This document shows positions 1-8,378 of a stretch of DNA of 63,090 nt, in pieces (position 1 is the first letter of the stretch; each line of letters opens with the position of its first letter). Below the pieces are notes generated by a model. The model was not told the origin of the DNA, searched no databases, and was given only the letters and a program-made list of their open reading frames with translations. Origin of the DNA: Bryobacterales bacterium (GTDB lineage Bacteria > Acidobacteriota > Terriglobia > Bryobacterales > Bryobacteraceae); NCBI GenBank assembly GCA_003157745.1, contig PMKM01000125.1:2834-65923 (forward strand), in the 5' to 3' direction. Position numbers and translations under genes: made by a program.

Positions 1-11
1 GGGGGTCGCGC

Positions 12-29
12 GCGGACGAGAACGTCCGC
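12..29. repeat. short inverted repeat downstream of cheW
   Basis: Seven-base arms (GCGGACG / CGTCCGC) flank an AGAA loop. It lies about 50 bases downstream of the minus-strand cheW stop and could act as a weak terminator, but there is no T tract. It could equally be a small dispersed palindrome. Nothing else is visible between the window edge and cheW. Confidence 0.4.
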
Positions 30-78
30 CCCACTTTGAAGCGGTCGCGAGTCGCTGCTTGCTGGATGGGACGGGACA

Positions 79-558
79 CTACGCGGCCCTCCCGGCGGTG
101 AGGTCTACGGTTCGCTCGGCATCGAGGACCAGCAGTAGGCGATCCTTGAGCTTGTAAACGCCGCGAATGAGTTCGCGCGCGGCGGGATCGAGATTCTCGG
201 GCGGCCGCTCGTAAGTGGCGGCATCCACATCGAGGACGTCGCCGATCTCGTCGACCAGCAAGCTTACAGCGCCGTCCTCGGTGCGGACGACCATATTCAT
301 GGGAGTCTGGTCCCCGGCGCGCGGCGGCAAGCGGAGACGGCGCCGCATATCGATAGCGGTAACGATCTGGCCGCGGAGGTTGATGAGTCCTTCGATGACA
401 TCGGGGGCCTGCGGCACGCGGGTCATCTGCTGGAAGCGCAACACTTCCTGAACGCGGAGGACGTCGACGCCGAAGAACAGGTCGGCGACGAAGAACGTGG
501 AAAACTGTCCGCTGGTCTGCGCCAGTCCGGATTTCGTGGTCGTGCCGTCATTCACCAT
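79..558 (-). CDS. cheW: CheW chemotaxis coupling protein
   Basis: This 159-residue protein is a single CheW-like beta-barrel domain (about residues 18-155). It would couple chemoreceptors to the CheA kinase on the cytoplasmic face of the membrane. Typical CheW landmarks are the LRVQEVLRF and VIEGLINLRGQIV segments and the VSLLVDEIGDVL strand. The start lies three bases after the cheA stop, so the two are almost certainly co-transcribed and may be translationally coupled. The length is normal for the family. No receptor gene is visible, so the input signal is unknown. Confidence 0.9.
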   Translation of the reverse strand: MVNDGTTTKSGLAQTSGQFSTFFVADLFFGVDVLRVQEVLRFQQMTRVPQAPDVIEGLINLRGQIVTAIDMRRRLRLPPRAGDQTPMNMVVRTEDGAVSLLVDEIGDVLDVDAATYERPPENLDPAARELIRGVYKLKDRLLLVLDAERTVDLTAGRAA

Positions 559-561
559 GGG

Positions 562-3216
562 TTATCGCTCCCCTCCCACACACGCGAGAGCCGCTTCGGA
601 GGAAGCCAGCGTCGCCGCCAACCGCGCCAAGGATCCGAGCATGGCCTCGCGGTCGAACTTCACCTGGCAGTCCTGAAAGCCGGCCGTCTGAGCGGTTCCC
701 GTTTGCACCTGCTCGGCGGAGTCGACCAGCGCCAGGACCGGAATGCCTTGCCACTCCGTCCGCTGCCGCATGGCGGTCAGCAGAGCGGAACTACCGTCGG
801 GCGGAAGATCGAGCGCGGTCACGACGATGTCCACCGGATGCTGCTCCAGGCTGCGCAGCGCTTGATCCAGATTGGCGGCCTCGACGACGCGGTAGCCGGC
901 CATATCCAATGCGCTACGCATCAGGCCGCGGGAAAATGCGGAGGCTTCGACGACCAGGACTCGCATGTTGTTCGCGGACTTGCCGGCGGATTGAAACCAG
1001 TCTGCCGCTCCGGCTCGAATGACCTCGTTCAGATCGATGAAATCGGCGACGTGTTTGCCCACGACCGCCGAGCCAAGCAGGCCCACGCGGGCTGTTTTCT
1101 GGCGGACGGTGACGTTCTCTTCGGCGACATCGAGGATCTGATCGACCATCAAGCCGACGCTGCGGTCGCCATCGTTAAAGACGATAACCTGGACGGGGTC
1201 GGCCATCAGGTCCTTGACGGGCGCGCCGGATTCGAGCACGTCGCGGAGAGGAATCAAGGGGAGAATACGATCGCGGTATTGCACTACCTGGCATCCGCCA
1301 GCATGTTCGATGGAAGACTGCGGAAACTCCTCGAGTCTGGCAACGAGCGACAACGGAACGGCCAGGCGCTCGAAGGAGCCGGCCCGGAACAGCAGCAGCC
1401 GCTGTTGCTCACTCCCGAATTGCGTCTTCTGTTCCGCGGCGGCGCGGGCCTGTTCGCGGGATTCAGCCAGAACGCCGGAGCGCTGCCCAATACCGAGCAC
1501 GTCCAGGATGAGGGCCACGCGGCCGTCTCCCATAATGGTGGCGCCGGCATAGACGGTCAATCCCTTCAGTTGCTTGCTCAAGGGCTTGACCACAATTTCC
1601 TGAGTGTCGTTGATGCCGTCCACCACGAGCCCGAACTGGCGGTCCTCGGCTTGCAAGACGACCATGCTGACCACATCAGCCCGCTCGGGCGATTTGAGCC
1701 CCAGCACCTGATTCAGATAGGCAATAGGCAAAAGGGTTCCGCGACGGCGGTACACCGGCGTTCCGTGCACGCGCTCGATGTGCTTTTCACCGGAATCCCC
1801 CTCCAGCCGGATTAACTCGAGCAGACTAACCTGCGGAATCACGAATCGTTCGCCGCCGCTCGTAATCACCAGGCCGGGAATAATGGCGAGGGTAAGCGGT
1901 ATCTTGAGCTTGACCGTGGTGCCTTCGCCGGGACGGCTGAACACGTCGACGATGCCGCCGATCTTCTCAATATTGGATTTCACAACGTCCAGACCGACAC
2001 CGCGTCCCGAAACGTTGGTAATCGTCTTCGCGGTCGAGAAGCCGGGCTGGAAGACCATGTTCAGCGCCTCCCGATCCGTCAGCTTCTCGGCCTGTTCGGG
2101 CCGAAGGAATCCTTTTTCGATCGCTTTCTGTTTCACCTGCGCGACGTCGATGCCGGCGCCATCGTCGGCGATTTCGATGTTGACTTGCCCGCCTTCGTGA
2201 TAGGCGCGGAGGGTCAGTGTTCCTTGTAACGACTTGCCCGCTCGCGCGCGGACCTCCGGCAGTTCGATTCCGTGGTCGCACGAGTTGCGGACCAGGTGGA
2301 CCAGAGGGTCCTTGATGGCCTCGATGATGGTCCGGTCGAGTTCCGTCTCGGTTCCGTCCATTTCGAGCAGAATCTGCTTGCCGAGGGACGTAGCCATGTC
2401 CCGCACCACGCGCGGCAGCTTGTTCCAGACCATTCCGATCGGTTGCATGCGCGTCTTCATGACGCCCTCCTGCAACTCGGTCGTAATCAGGTTGAGCCGC
2501 TGCGAAGTAACGTTGAGAGCGGCATCCTCCCGCTCGGTGTTGAACTGGAGAATCTGGTTGCGGGTCAGCACCAATTCGCCCACCAGATCCATCAGCTTGT
2601 CCAGCAGCCCGACGCCAACCCGAATATTCGAATCCGCCACGGCGGACGACTTGGCTACCTCACCGTCGCGCGACTTGTCCTCGGTGTGCTCGGCGGCGAT
2701 GTCGGAGTCGGCGCGCTCCACTGCGGGCACAGGCACCTCGACGGCAGGCGGCGGCGTCAATACGGAGATCGGTTTGACATCGGCAGCGGATGGCGGCGTC
2801 AATATGGGCATCGGTTTGTCCTCGGCGGCGCGGGTCAACTGCGCGGCCACGCGCAGGCGTTCGGTCAGACCTTCAAAGTGCTCCGAGCCTTCCTCTCCGC
2901 TCGCTTCGATGGAACCCAGCACCCTTCGAGTGGCGTCAACCGTATCCAGGACAAGAGACACCAGGGATGGATTGAGATCCCGCCGCCCCTCGCGCAACTG
3001 ACTGAGCAGGGTCTCGGCCTGATGCGTGATCCGCTCGAGGGTCGAGAACGCGAGAAAGCCGCAGGTACCCTTGATGGTGTGAAAAGTGCGAAAGATGCTG
3101 GCCAGCAACTCCGCGTCCTTCGGGTGCTTCTCAAGTTCGACCAGTTCCTGATCCAGGCGGGAGAGGTTTTCATGACTCTCGACCAAGAACTCCCGGATCA
3201 CATCCTCGTCCTGCAT
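562..3216 (-). CDS. cheA: CheA-type hybrid histidine kinase with two CheW domains and a degenerate receiver
   Basis: A chemotaxis-type histidine kinase of 884 residues. Domains in order: Hpt (about 1-105, phosphorylatable His46 in FRTFHTIKG), a Pro/Ala-rich linker, the dimerisation helix pair, an HATPase with N box (LVRNSCDHG) and GRGVGLDVV, a CheW-like domain, a second CheW-like domain, and a C-terminal receiver from about residue 749. The ATG at 3216 is preferred over an upstream start at 3291 because GGAGG sits 8 bases before it and the Hpt domain begins there. In the receiver, the residue aligned with the phospho-acceptor Asp is Ala801, and the usual acidic pair is Glu757-Ala758. It therefore looks like a pseudo-receiver, although Lys853 remains. 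It is followed by cheW. Confidence 0.9.
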   Translation of the reverse strand: MQDEDVIREFLVESHENLSRLDQELVELEKHPKDAELLASIFRTFHTIKGTCGFLAFSTLERITHQAETLLSQLREGRRDLNPSLVSLVLDTVDATRRVLGSIEASGEEGSEHFEGLTERLRVAAQLTRAAEDKPMPILTPPSAADVKPISVLTPPPAVEVPVPAVERADSDIAAEHTEDKSRDGEVAKSSAVADSNIRVGVGLLDKLMDLVGELVLTRNQILQFNTEREDAALNVTSQRLNLITTELQEGVMKTRMQPIGMVWNKLPRVVRDMATSLGKQILLEMDGTETELDRTIIEAIKDPLVHLVRNSCDHGIELPEVRARAGKSLQGTLTLRAYHEGGQVNIEIADDGAGIDVAQVKQKAIEKGFLRPEQAEKLTDREALNMVFQPGFSTAKTITNVSGRGVGLDVVKSNIEKIGGIVDVFSRPGEGTTVKLKIPLTLAIIPGLVITSGGERFVIPQVSLLELIRLEGDSGEKHIERVHGTPVYRRRGTLLPIAYLNQVLGLKSPERADVVSMVVLQAEDRQFGLVVDGINDTQEIVVKPLSKQLKGLTVYAGATIMGDGRVALILDVLGIGQRSGVLAESREQARAAAEQKTQFGSEQQRLLLFRAGSFERLAVPLSLVARLEEFPQSSIEHAGGCQVVQYRDRILPLIPLRDVLESGAPVKDLMADPVQVIVFNDGDRSVGLMVDQILDVAEENVTVRQKTARVGLLGSAVVGKHVADFIDLNEVIRAGAADWFQSAGKSANNMRVLVVEASAFSRGLMRSALDMAGYRVVEAANLDQALRSLEQHPVDIVVTALDLPPDGSSALLTAMRQRTEWQGIPVLALVDSAEQVQTGTAQTAGFQDCQVKFDREAMLGSLARLAATLASSEAALACVGGER

Positions 3217-3593
3217 TCGCTTGTCCTCCACGCGCCCCGACGATTCCGGTGGCTGCAAGGTAGTGAGGTGGGATCGCAATTCCTCTCCCACCGTCCCGTA
3301 ACCTGTGTTTCGATCGCGGGCCCACTACCCGCACAGCAACCTAATCGGTGGGTGACTCGGAATCCTTTATAGTCCGCTCGAAAAGTAAGGGGTACACGGC
3401 TGGAGTGCCCCCTACTCAGGAGGCGGCGGACAGGAGCACAAGGATAATGAAGCGGCCAGCAAGAAGGGAGTGGCGATGTGGAGTCGGAGCGCGGGCTAAT
3501 CTCCGCTCACGGCGTAAACGCGGGCAATCGCGTGGCCAGCAGCGACCGCAGGCGGGCGAAACCAACAGCAGGCGGCGCCGCGCCACGCCGATT
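3217..3593. other. intergenic stretch upstream of cheA, no gene seen
   Basis: This 377-base gap separates the DUF3788 gene stop from the cheA start, both on the minus strand. The open frames crossing it are short and have no recognisable protein character. It presumably holds the cheA promoter. A CTATAAAGG stretch on the minus strand near 3365-3373 is a possible -10 region, but I see no convincing -35 partner. Confidence 0.4.
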
Positions 3594-4031
3594 TCAGTAC
3601 TGGAGCTTGATGCCGGCCAGCTTGACGATGGCGGGAATGTCCTTGCCGCCGGTTACTGTGAAGCGGACGGCAGTGCCCTCGGGATACCGTTTGCCTTCCT
3701 CGACCAGCTTGACGATTCGACGCGGAAGCGTGCTTTGGCGGGCGGCCTGGACGGCCCTGTCGCCGAGGACAAACGTCACTATGAAGCCACCGAGACACGG
3801 TGAAAGATACACGATGTTCCGCTTCTTCATCTTCAGGCGCAGCGCCCATCCGGCCTTGGGCGAGTAAGAATTCCACTCCTGGACGACCAGATTCAGGTCA
3901 GCCGCAAGCCGCGCCAGCAATTGGTCCCAGTGCACTCTGGCAGCGCCGAGTGCCGCAGTCAGTTCGTTCGCCGTCGGCGGGTCGAGTTTGCCGATGAAGG
4001 CGTCGGGATTCGTTGTGGATTGCTCGGGCAT
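3594..4031 (-). CDS. DUF3788 family protein
   Basis: A 145-residue soluble protein with the conserved DUF3788 pattern: an N-terminal helical part, then WALRLKMKKRNIVYLSPC, a hydrophobic FVLGDRAVQAA helix, a KRYPEGTAVRF strand and a closing IVKLAGIKL segment. The function of the family is not known. The start lies two bases after the stop of the SnoaL-like gene, so the two are co-transcribed with the ECF sigma factor gene further upstream. That context hints at membership of the sigma factor's regulon, which is inference. Confidence 0.8.
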   Translation of the reverse strand: MPEQSTTNPDAFIGKLDPPTANELTAALGAARVHWDQLLARLAADLNLVVQEWNSYSPKAGWALRLKMKKRNIVYLSPCLGGFIVTFVLGDRAVQAARQSTLPRRIVKLVEEGKRYPEGTAVRFTVTGGKDIPAIVKLAGIKLQY

Positions 4032-4033
4032 AG

Positions 4034-4486
4034 CTAGGGCTCCAACGGCTTGGCGAGGGACCAGTGGGAATGAACGATGCGCCAGCCCTCCTTATTGTGG
4101 CGATAGACCTGGGTCGCGTTCCAGCGTGTGGTCGTCGTCCCGATGTGCCTCACCAGGATGTATGTCAGGACCGCGGTCTCGCCGCTCGATTGCACCTTCG
4201 GCCCGGCCATTTCATAGCTGTCGAATAATGACCGGCCGCGGTAGCTCTCGAAGAGCGCCCTCACGGCCGGCAGGCCATCCAGCCGCTGATCGGTCATGAC
4301 ATGAAAGTAAGTGATGTCGGGATCGGAAATGGCCAGCAGCGGGTCGGGGTTTCCCTTCTGCCAACCGTCCAGCGCGGTGCGCTCGAGGGCGACGATCTCG
4401 CGCGCGACAGATTCAGTCGAATCGGCGGCGGCCAACACGCCACACAGGGCAGTCGCGGCCGCGCAAGCCAGAATTGATATCTTCAT
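4034..4486 (-). CDS. secreted SnoaL/DUF4440-like protein
   Basis: This 150-residue protein has an N-terminal signal peptide (MKISILACAAATALCGVLAA) followed by an NTF2-like fold of the SnoaL/DUF4440 type: an N-terminal helix, DPDITYFHV, the AVLTYILVRH strand and GWRIVHSHWS at the end. Such proteins bind small molecules or serve as hydrolase/isomerase scaffolds; the substrate here is unknown. The ATG at 4486 is chosen because GAGGTG precedes it and the signal peptide starts there, although the frame is open upstream. It lies 64 bases downstream of the ECF sigma gene and just before the DUF3788 gene. Confidence 0.75.
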   Translation of the reverse strand: MKISILACAAATALCGVLAAADSTESVAREIVALERTALDGWQKGNPDPLLAISDPDITYFHVMTDQRLDGLPAVRALFESYRGRSLFDSYEMAGPKVQSSGETAVLTYILVRHIGTTTTRWNATQVYRHNKEGWRIVHSHWSLAKPLEP

Positions 4487-4550
4487 GTAACTCACCTCTA
4501 CCAGATTGGACAAAACGCAAATGGCGCTGTGACAGTTGGCGCAAGAAAAA

Positions 4551-5402
4551 TCACACAGGCGAGGCCAGCGAAACCGCCCGCAACGCCTGGCGCAGGGCGG
4601 CAACCTGCTCGGCCGGTTCGTAGAACGGATGATCGCGATAGACCTGGGCGGCAACTTTCATGTAGGCATCGGTCAGTTCGTCGGCCCAACTGCAGGCGAC
4701 CTCGCGCACTCTGCGCTGGTAATGCGACGTGAATTGCAACTTCTGCGGATCGACGAAGCCGCCTTGAATGAACGCGCGAGTCTTCTTCACGCACTTGCAG
4801 GGCGCCTCGGGATTCACGAGGCTGCAATTGCCGCGCAGGTACTGGTACAAATCGCGGCGGGCACGCGAAAGGATCTGGCGGAAGTTCGCCGGAGTGACGT
4901 CGACGATCTCCGCACCGACTTCGTCGCCGACGCCGAAGATCTCGCCGAGGATGAACACCAGGCGCTGGCGGCCATCGAGGCAGAGCAGCGTTCCCATGGT
5001 GCAACCGATCTTGGTCTCCTCGATGAGGATCTCGACCGGGACGGGGACGGTGCGCGGGTCGGGAGGATCGAGGTCGGGAGTCCGCGCCAGACCGCGCGCG
5101 GCGTCGTCGAAGGAACACACAGGCTCGGCCGCCTTCCTGATATTCAGAATATGATTGACGGCGATGCGATACAGCCAGGTGCGAAAGGCGCTCCCGCCGC
5201 GGAATTCGGGCAGGGCCCTGTAGGCCTTGATGAGAACTTCCTGGGTTGCATCCTCGGCGTCGGCGCGGCGCAGCAACATGCGGACGGCCAGGTTGAAGAT
5301 CCACGGCTGATGGCGGGTGAGGAGGAGTTCGGTGGCCTCGCGGTCTCCGGCCTGCGCGCTGTTAACCAGGTCCGCATCGGGAGTTTCGGGGGTGGTTGTC
5401 AT
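4551..5402 (-). CDS. ECF sigma-70 family RNA polymerase sigma factor with Cys-bearing C-terminal extension
   Basis: An extracytoplasmic-function sigma factor of 283 residues. Sigma region 2 spans about residues 10-95 (DAEDATQEVLIKAYRAL, AFRTWLYRIAVN) and region 4 about 130-190 (LDGRQRLVFILGEIFG then an HTH). An unusual extension of nearly 95 residues follows, with Cys193, Cys202, Cys204 and Cys237. It could bind metal or sense redox state, as Cys-rich tails do in some ECF groups such as CorE; that is inference. No anti-sigma gene is adjacent. Start at the ATG at 5402. It leads a three-gene minus-strand unit and diverges from the SDR gene across 64 bases. Confidence 0.88.
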   Translation of the reverse strand: MTTTPETPDADLVNSAQAGDREATELLLTRHQPWIFNLAVRMLLRRADAEDATQEVLIKAYRALPEFRGGSAFRTWLYRIAVNHILNIRKAAEPVCSFDDAARGLARTPDLDPPDPRTVPVPVEILIEETKIGCTMGTLLCLDGRQRLVFILGEIFGVGDEVGAEIVDVTPANFRQILSRARRDLYQYLRGNCSLVNPEAPCKCVKKTRAFIQGGFVDPQKLQFTSHYQRRVREVACSWADELTDAYMKVAAQVYRDHPFYEPAEQVAALRQALRAVSLASPV

Positions 5403-5466
5403 CAAAACCACTTTAGCGCGAGCGAGCGCGGTTTCACGGCGGGCAATCCGGTGTAGAATTTCCCAT

Positions 5467-6186
5467 ATGGAATCTCTCTCAGGAAAGCTGGCGTTGGTTA
5501 CGGGCGGCACACGCGGGATTGGACGCGCGATTGCGGTTCGGCTGCTGGGCGAGGGCGCGGCGGTGGCCATTTGCGGGCGCACGAGCGAGTCGGTCGAGAG
5601 CGCGCTCGAGGCGCTGCGGCCGCTGGGACGGGTTTTCGGCATCGCGGCGGACGTTCGCGATGTCGAGCAGGTGCGCGCGCTGTTCGAAGCGGTGGACGGC
5701 GAGTTCGGCGGTCTGGACATTCTGGTGAACAACGCGGGCCAGGGCGTATTCGGCAAGGTCGCGGAGATGACGCCGGAGGAATGGCACGCCAACATCGATC
5801 TCAATCTGAACGGGCCGTTCTACTGCTCGCGGGAGGCGCTCAAGCGGTTCCGCCAACGCGGCGGCGGCTTCATCGTCAACATATCGAGTCTGGCCGCGAA
5901 GAATGCGTTCAGCGGCGGCGCGGGTTACAACGCGAGCAAGTTCGGTCTCAACGGATTCAGCGAGGCCATGATGTTCGATCATCGCTACGAAAGCGTCCGC
6001 GTGACGTCGATCATGCCCGGCAGCGTGGATACCGAATTCGCCGGTGGCCCTTCCGACCGCGGCGGCGACACGAGTTGGATGATCGCACCGGAGGATGTGG
6101 CCGAAGCGGTGGCGATGGTGCTGCGCATGCCGGCGCGCACGATGGTCAGCCGGGTGGAGATGCGACCGGCGCAGCCGCGGAAATAG
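5467..6186 (+). CDS. short-chain dehydrogenase/reductase (SDR)
   Basis: A classical SDR oxidoreductase of 239 residues with a Rossmann fold. It has the cofactor motif TGGTRGIG (12-19), NNAG (88-91), catalytic Ser at 140/141, Tyr154 and Lys158 in YNASKFG, and the PGSVDTEF segment after the active site. CGRTSES after strand two suggests NADP(H) preference. The substrate cannot be read from sequence; 3-oxoacyl-ACP reductase-like or other alcohol/ketone activity is possible. The ATG at 5467 begins the SDR core. The menG-like gene follows 47 bases later on the same strand. Confidence 0.85.
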   Translation: MESLSGKLALVTGGTRGIGRAIAVRLLGEGAAVAICGRTSESVESALEALRPLGRVFGIAADVRDVEQVRALFEAVDGEFGGLDILVNNAGQGVFGKVAEMTPEEWHANIDLNLNGPFYCSREALKRFRQRGGGFIVNISSLAAKNAFSGGAGYNASKFGLNGFSEAMMFDHRYESVRVTSIMPGSVDTEFAGGPSDRGGDTSWMIAPEDVAEAVAMVLRMPARTMVSRVEMRPAQPRK

Positions 6187-6233
6187 GCGTCGGAGCGCGG
6201 CCGCGTCGCTTGTCTGTTACAATTCAACTTCCC

Positions 6234-7016
6234 ATGCAAATACCGGCGGAGCGGCAGGACACTCGTTTGATGCGCGCCATGTTCGGCACGATTGCGCCGC
6301 GCTACGATTTCATCACGCGCGCGTTTTCTTATGGCATGGATCGCGGATGGAAGCGCGTCGCCTTGAAGCGGGCGCAGTTGCCGGGCAAACCGCTGGTGCT
6401 CGACCTCGCTTCCGGGACCGGCGACTTTTCGCTGCTGGTGGCGGCGCAGTATCGCGATGCGCGTCCGATTGCGGTGGACTTGACGGAGGGCATGTTGCGG
6501 TTGGCGCGCGAACGCGGAGTCGAACGCGCGGCTTGCGGCGACGCCTGCCACCTTCCGTTTCCGGACGGCGCCTTCGATTGCGTCTTCATCGGCTACGGCC
6601 TGCGCAATTTTCCCAGCCTGGCGGCGGCCGTGCGCGAGGTTGAGCGGGTCACGCGGCCGGGCGGCGTGATGGTGAGCCTGGACTTTTTCCTGCCGGCCAA
6701 CCGCGTGCTGCGACGGTTGTTTCTCTCCTACCTCTATATACAGGGCTTCTTCTGGGGTTACGTGCTGCACGGCCGGCCGCGCGTCTACACGTATATACCC
6801 GATTCGCTGCGGTCGTTCGTTTCGATCGACGAGTTTTCCCGACTCTTGGGAGACAGCGGTTACGATCGCGTGAACGCGCGCGGCTTCCTGCTGGGCGGCA
6901 TAGGGCTCCACTGGGCGGCCAAGGCGGGGCCGAACAGAGGCGCGACGGCTGATGGCAGTGTATCAGTAACTGGCCGCGTTACTGCGGAAACCCAAACTTT
7001 CCAGCCAGTCGCTTGA
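6234..7016 (+). CDS. menG: demethylmenaquinone methyltransferase (UbiE/MenG family)
   Basis: A class I SAM-dependent methyltransferase of the UbiE/MenG family, 260 residues. Family marks are FGTIAPRYDFITRAFSYGMDRGWKR at the N-terminus, the SAM-binding LDLASGTGDFS, PFPDGAFDCV and the GYGLRNFPS segment. It would carry out the last C-methylation in menaquinone biosynthesis at the membrane. The ATG at 6234 fits the family start. The last roughly 25 residues extend past the usual end, and the 3' end overlaps that of the convergent ATPase gene by 38 bases. Confidence 0.85.
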   Translation: MQIPAERQDTRLMRAMFGTIAPRYDFITRAFSYGMDRGWKRVALKRAQLPGKPLVLDLASGTGDFSLLVAAQYRDARPIAVDLTEGMLRLARERGVERAACGDACHLPFPDGAFDCVFIGYGLRNFPSLAAAVREVERVTRPGGVMVSLDFFLPANRVLRRLFLSYLYIQGFFWGYVLHGRPRVYTYIPDSLRSFVSIDEFSRLLGDSGYDRVNARGFLLGGIGLHWAAKAGPNRGATADGSVSVTGRVTAETQTFQPVA

Positions 7017-8031
7017 GGATGGAAGGATTCTCACGAGTGCAGCCGTATGGCGCCCAGGTGGGGATGCCAGCGTCGGTCGCGAACGGTGGCACGCCGGCGC
7101 CCTGGCGCGGGGGTGGGTTGACCGACTCAGGCGCCGGAACCGGTCGCCCATGTTTCCCGGAACTGGAGTACGCCGTTGGCGTCGCCGAGGCGGCCCGAGA
7201 GACCGGGACCGGCAGGAGAGACAAGTTCATCGCCGCATCGCGGATGTATTGCAAACCGACCGACGAGCAGCTATCGCCAAATGCCATCAGGAGCGCCCAG
7301 TCGCAGATGGAGTTGATCAGCCGCGGGTTACCGCCCGACCACTTCACTAAGCTTTCAATCGCCTCCGGCGTAAACGGCGGCGCGGCTGTTCCGCCAGCTT
7401 TGGCCCAACGGAAGCGTATGTATTCAGCGGTCTCATCGGCGCTGAGCGGATCGATGTACAGGCGTAAGGCGACGCGTTGCTTGAATTGACGTAAGTCGTG
7501 CCGGTCGAGAAGCTCGTCGAGCTCACATTGGCCCAAGAGGACGATTTGCAAAAACTTATCAGGGCCATACTCGTAGTTTCCGAGCAGACGGATCTCTTCG
7601 AGGACGTCCGCGCTCAACTTGTGGGCTTCGTCGATTGCCAGGATAGCGACTTGCTGGGCGCGGTAGGCATCGAGAAGGAACCCCTGCAGCGCCCAGAGAC
7701 GCTGTGCCTTACTAGCGGGAACTTCGGCGATGCCGAAATCGAGCATCAGAAGCTCGAGGAACTCCGATGGGCTGAGTGTCGGATTCAGCACTATGCTGGA
7801 TAGAACCTTGCCGGCGGGTAATTGACTCACGACGGCGCTCAGAAGGGTTGTCTTACCGGTACCAGCGTCGCCGGTAAGAACCACGAAGCCTTTGCGGGCG
7901 AGGACCGCGTAAGTCAATCCGGCGAGCGCCTCACGATGCTTCGGAGACAGGAAGAGGAACTCCGGGTCAGGCGTCAAGTTGAAGGGTCGCTTCTGCAATC
8001 CGAAGAACGCGGTGTACATAACTTCAGACAT
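6979..8031 (-). CDS. ExeA-like AAA ATPase of exosortase/EPS loci
   Basis: A 350-residue P-loop ATPase of the ExeA/GspA type often found beside exosortase and EPS genes. The N-terminus YTAFFGLQKRPFNLTPDP is characteristic. Walker A is GDAGTGKT (54-61) and Walker B ILAIDEAH (Asp134, Glu135), followed by a LLGNYEYG sensor region. The C-terminal 60-70 residues are Pro/Ser-rich and disordered. Role inferred from family: energising or organising envelope export. The ATG at 8031 is used; a second ATG at 8019 is equally close to the conserved region. It is divergent from the WbpA-like gene and convergent with menG. Confidence 0.85.
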   Translation of the reverse strand: MSEVMYTAFFGLQKRPFNLTPDPEFLFLSPKHREALAGLTYAVLARKGFVVLTGDAGTGKTTLLSAVVSQLPAGKVLSSIVLNPTLSPSEFLELLMLDFGIAEVPASKAQRLWALQGFLLDAYRAQQVAILAIDEAHKLSADVLEEIRLLGNYEYGPDKFLQIVLLGQCELDELLDRHDLRQFKQRVALRLYIDPLSADETAEYIRFRWAKAGGTAAPPFTPEAIESLVKWSGGNPRLINSICDWALLMAFGDSCSSVGLQYIRDAAMNLSLLPVPVSRAASATPTAYSSSGKHGRPVPAPESVNPPPRQGAGVPPFATDAGIPTWAPYGCTRENPSILKRLAGKFGFPQ

Positions 8032-8378
8032 AACACTGAGCACTTTTGCCGCCACGCAGGGGCACTGGGAGTCTGACGCGATCAGGATGCCTGCGCCGCG
8101 CCGAATGTCGCGAAGCGGGCTGTGAGTTCTATCACATCTGGCGGTTCTGGAAGCGACCAAACGCCTCGCAACAATCGAGCGGCGAGGAATCTATGGAGTG
8201 GAAAAGCCGAAAGAGTAGGATTCTCAGGGACGGCTGGGGCCCGCAACACCATCAGGGGCAACCACCGCTAGCACGAAAGGTGTTTGGTCCCAAACATGCC
8301 TTGATTCTTGGGCGCGACTGAGTGTGCGCCGGGAATGCCGGCAGCCCAAGTCTCGGCGTGCGGAGATCACAGAATCAT
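8032..8378. other. divergent intergenic region between the ATPase and WbpA-like genes
   Basis: This 347-base gap separates two divergent genes, so it should carry promoters for both. No convincing coding frame is present. The most regular element is the palindrome at 8281-8296, listed separately, 83 bases upstream of the plus-strand start. Confidence 0.5.
8281..8296. promoter_or_regulatory. candidate operator palindrome
   Basis: A perfect inverted repeat: TGTTTGG, two central bases, CCAAACA. It sits between divergent genes and its AT-rich arms stand out from the surroundings, suggesting a dimeric regulator site. No T tract follows, so a terminator is unlikely. Confidence 0.35.

Noticed and set aside
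703-1815. Long plus-strand open frame over cheA (370 codons)
   Set aside because: It is antisense to a clear CheA; the translation has no motifs and is explained by GC-rich codon bias.
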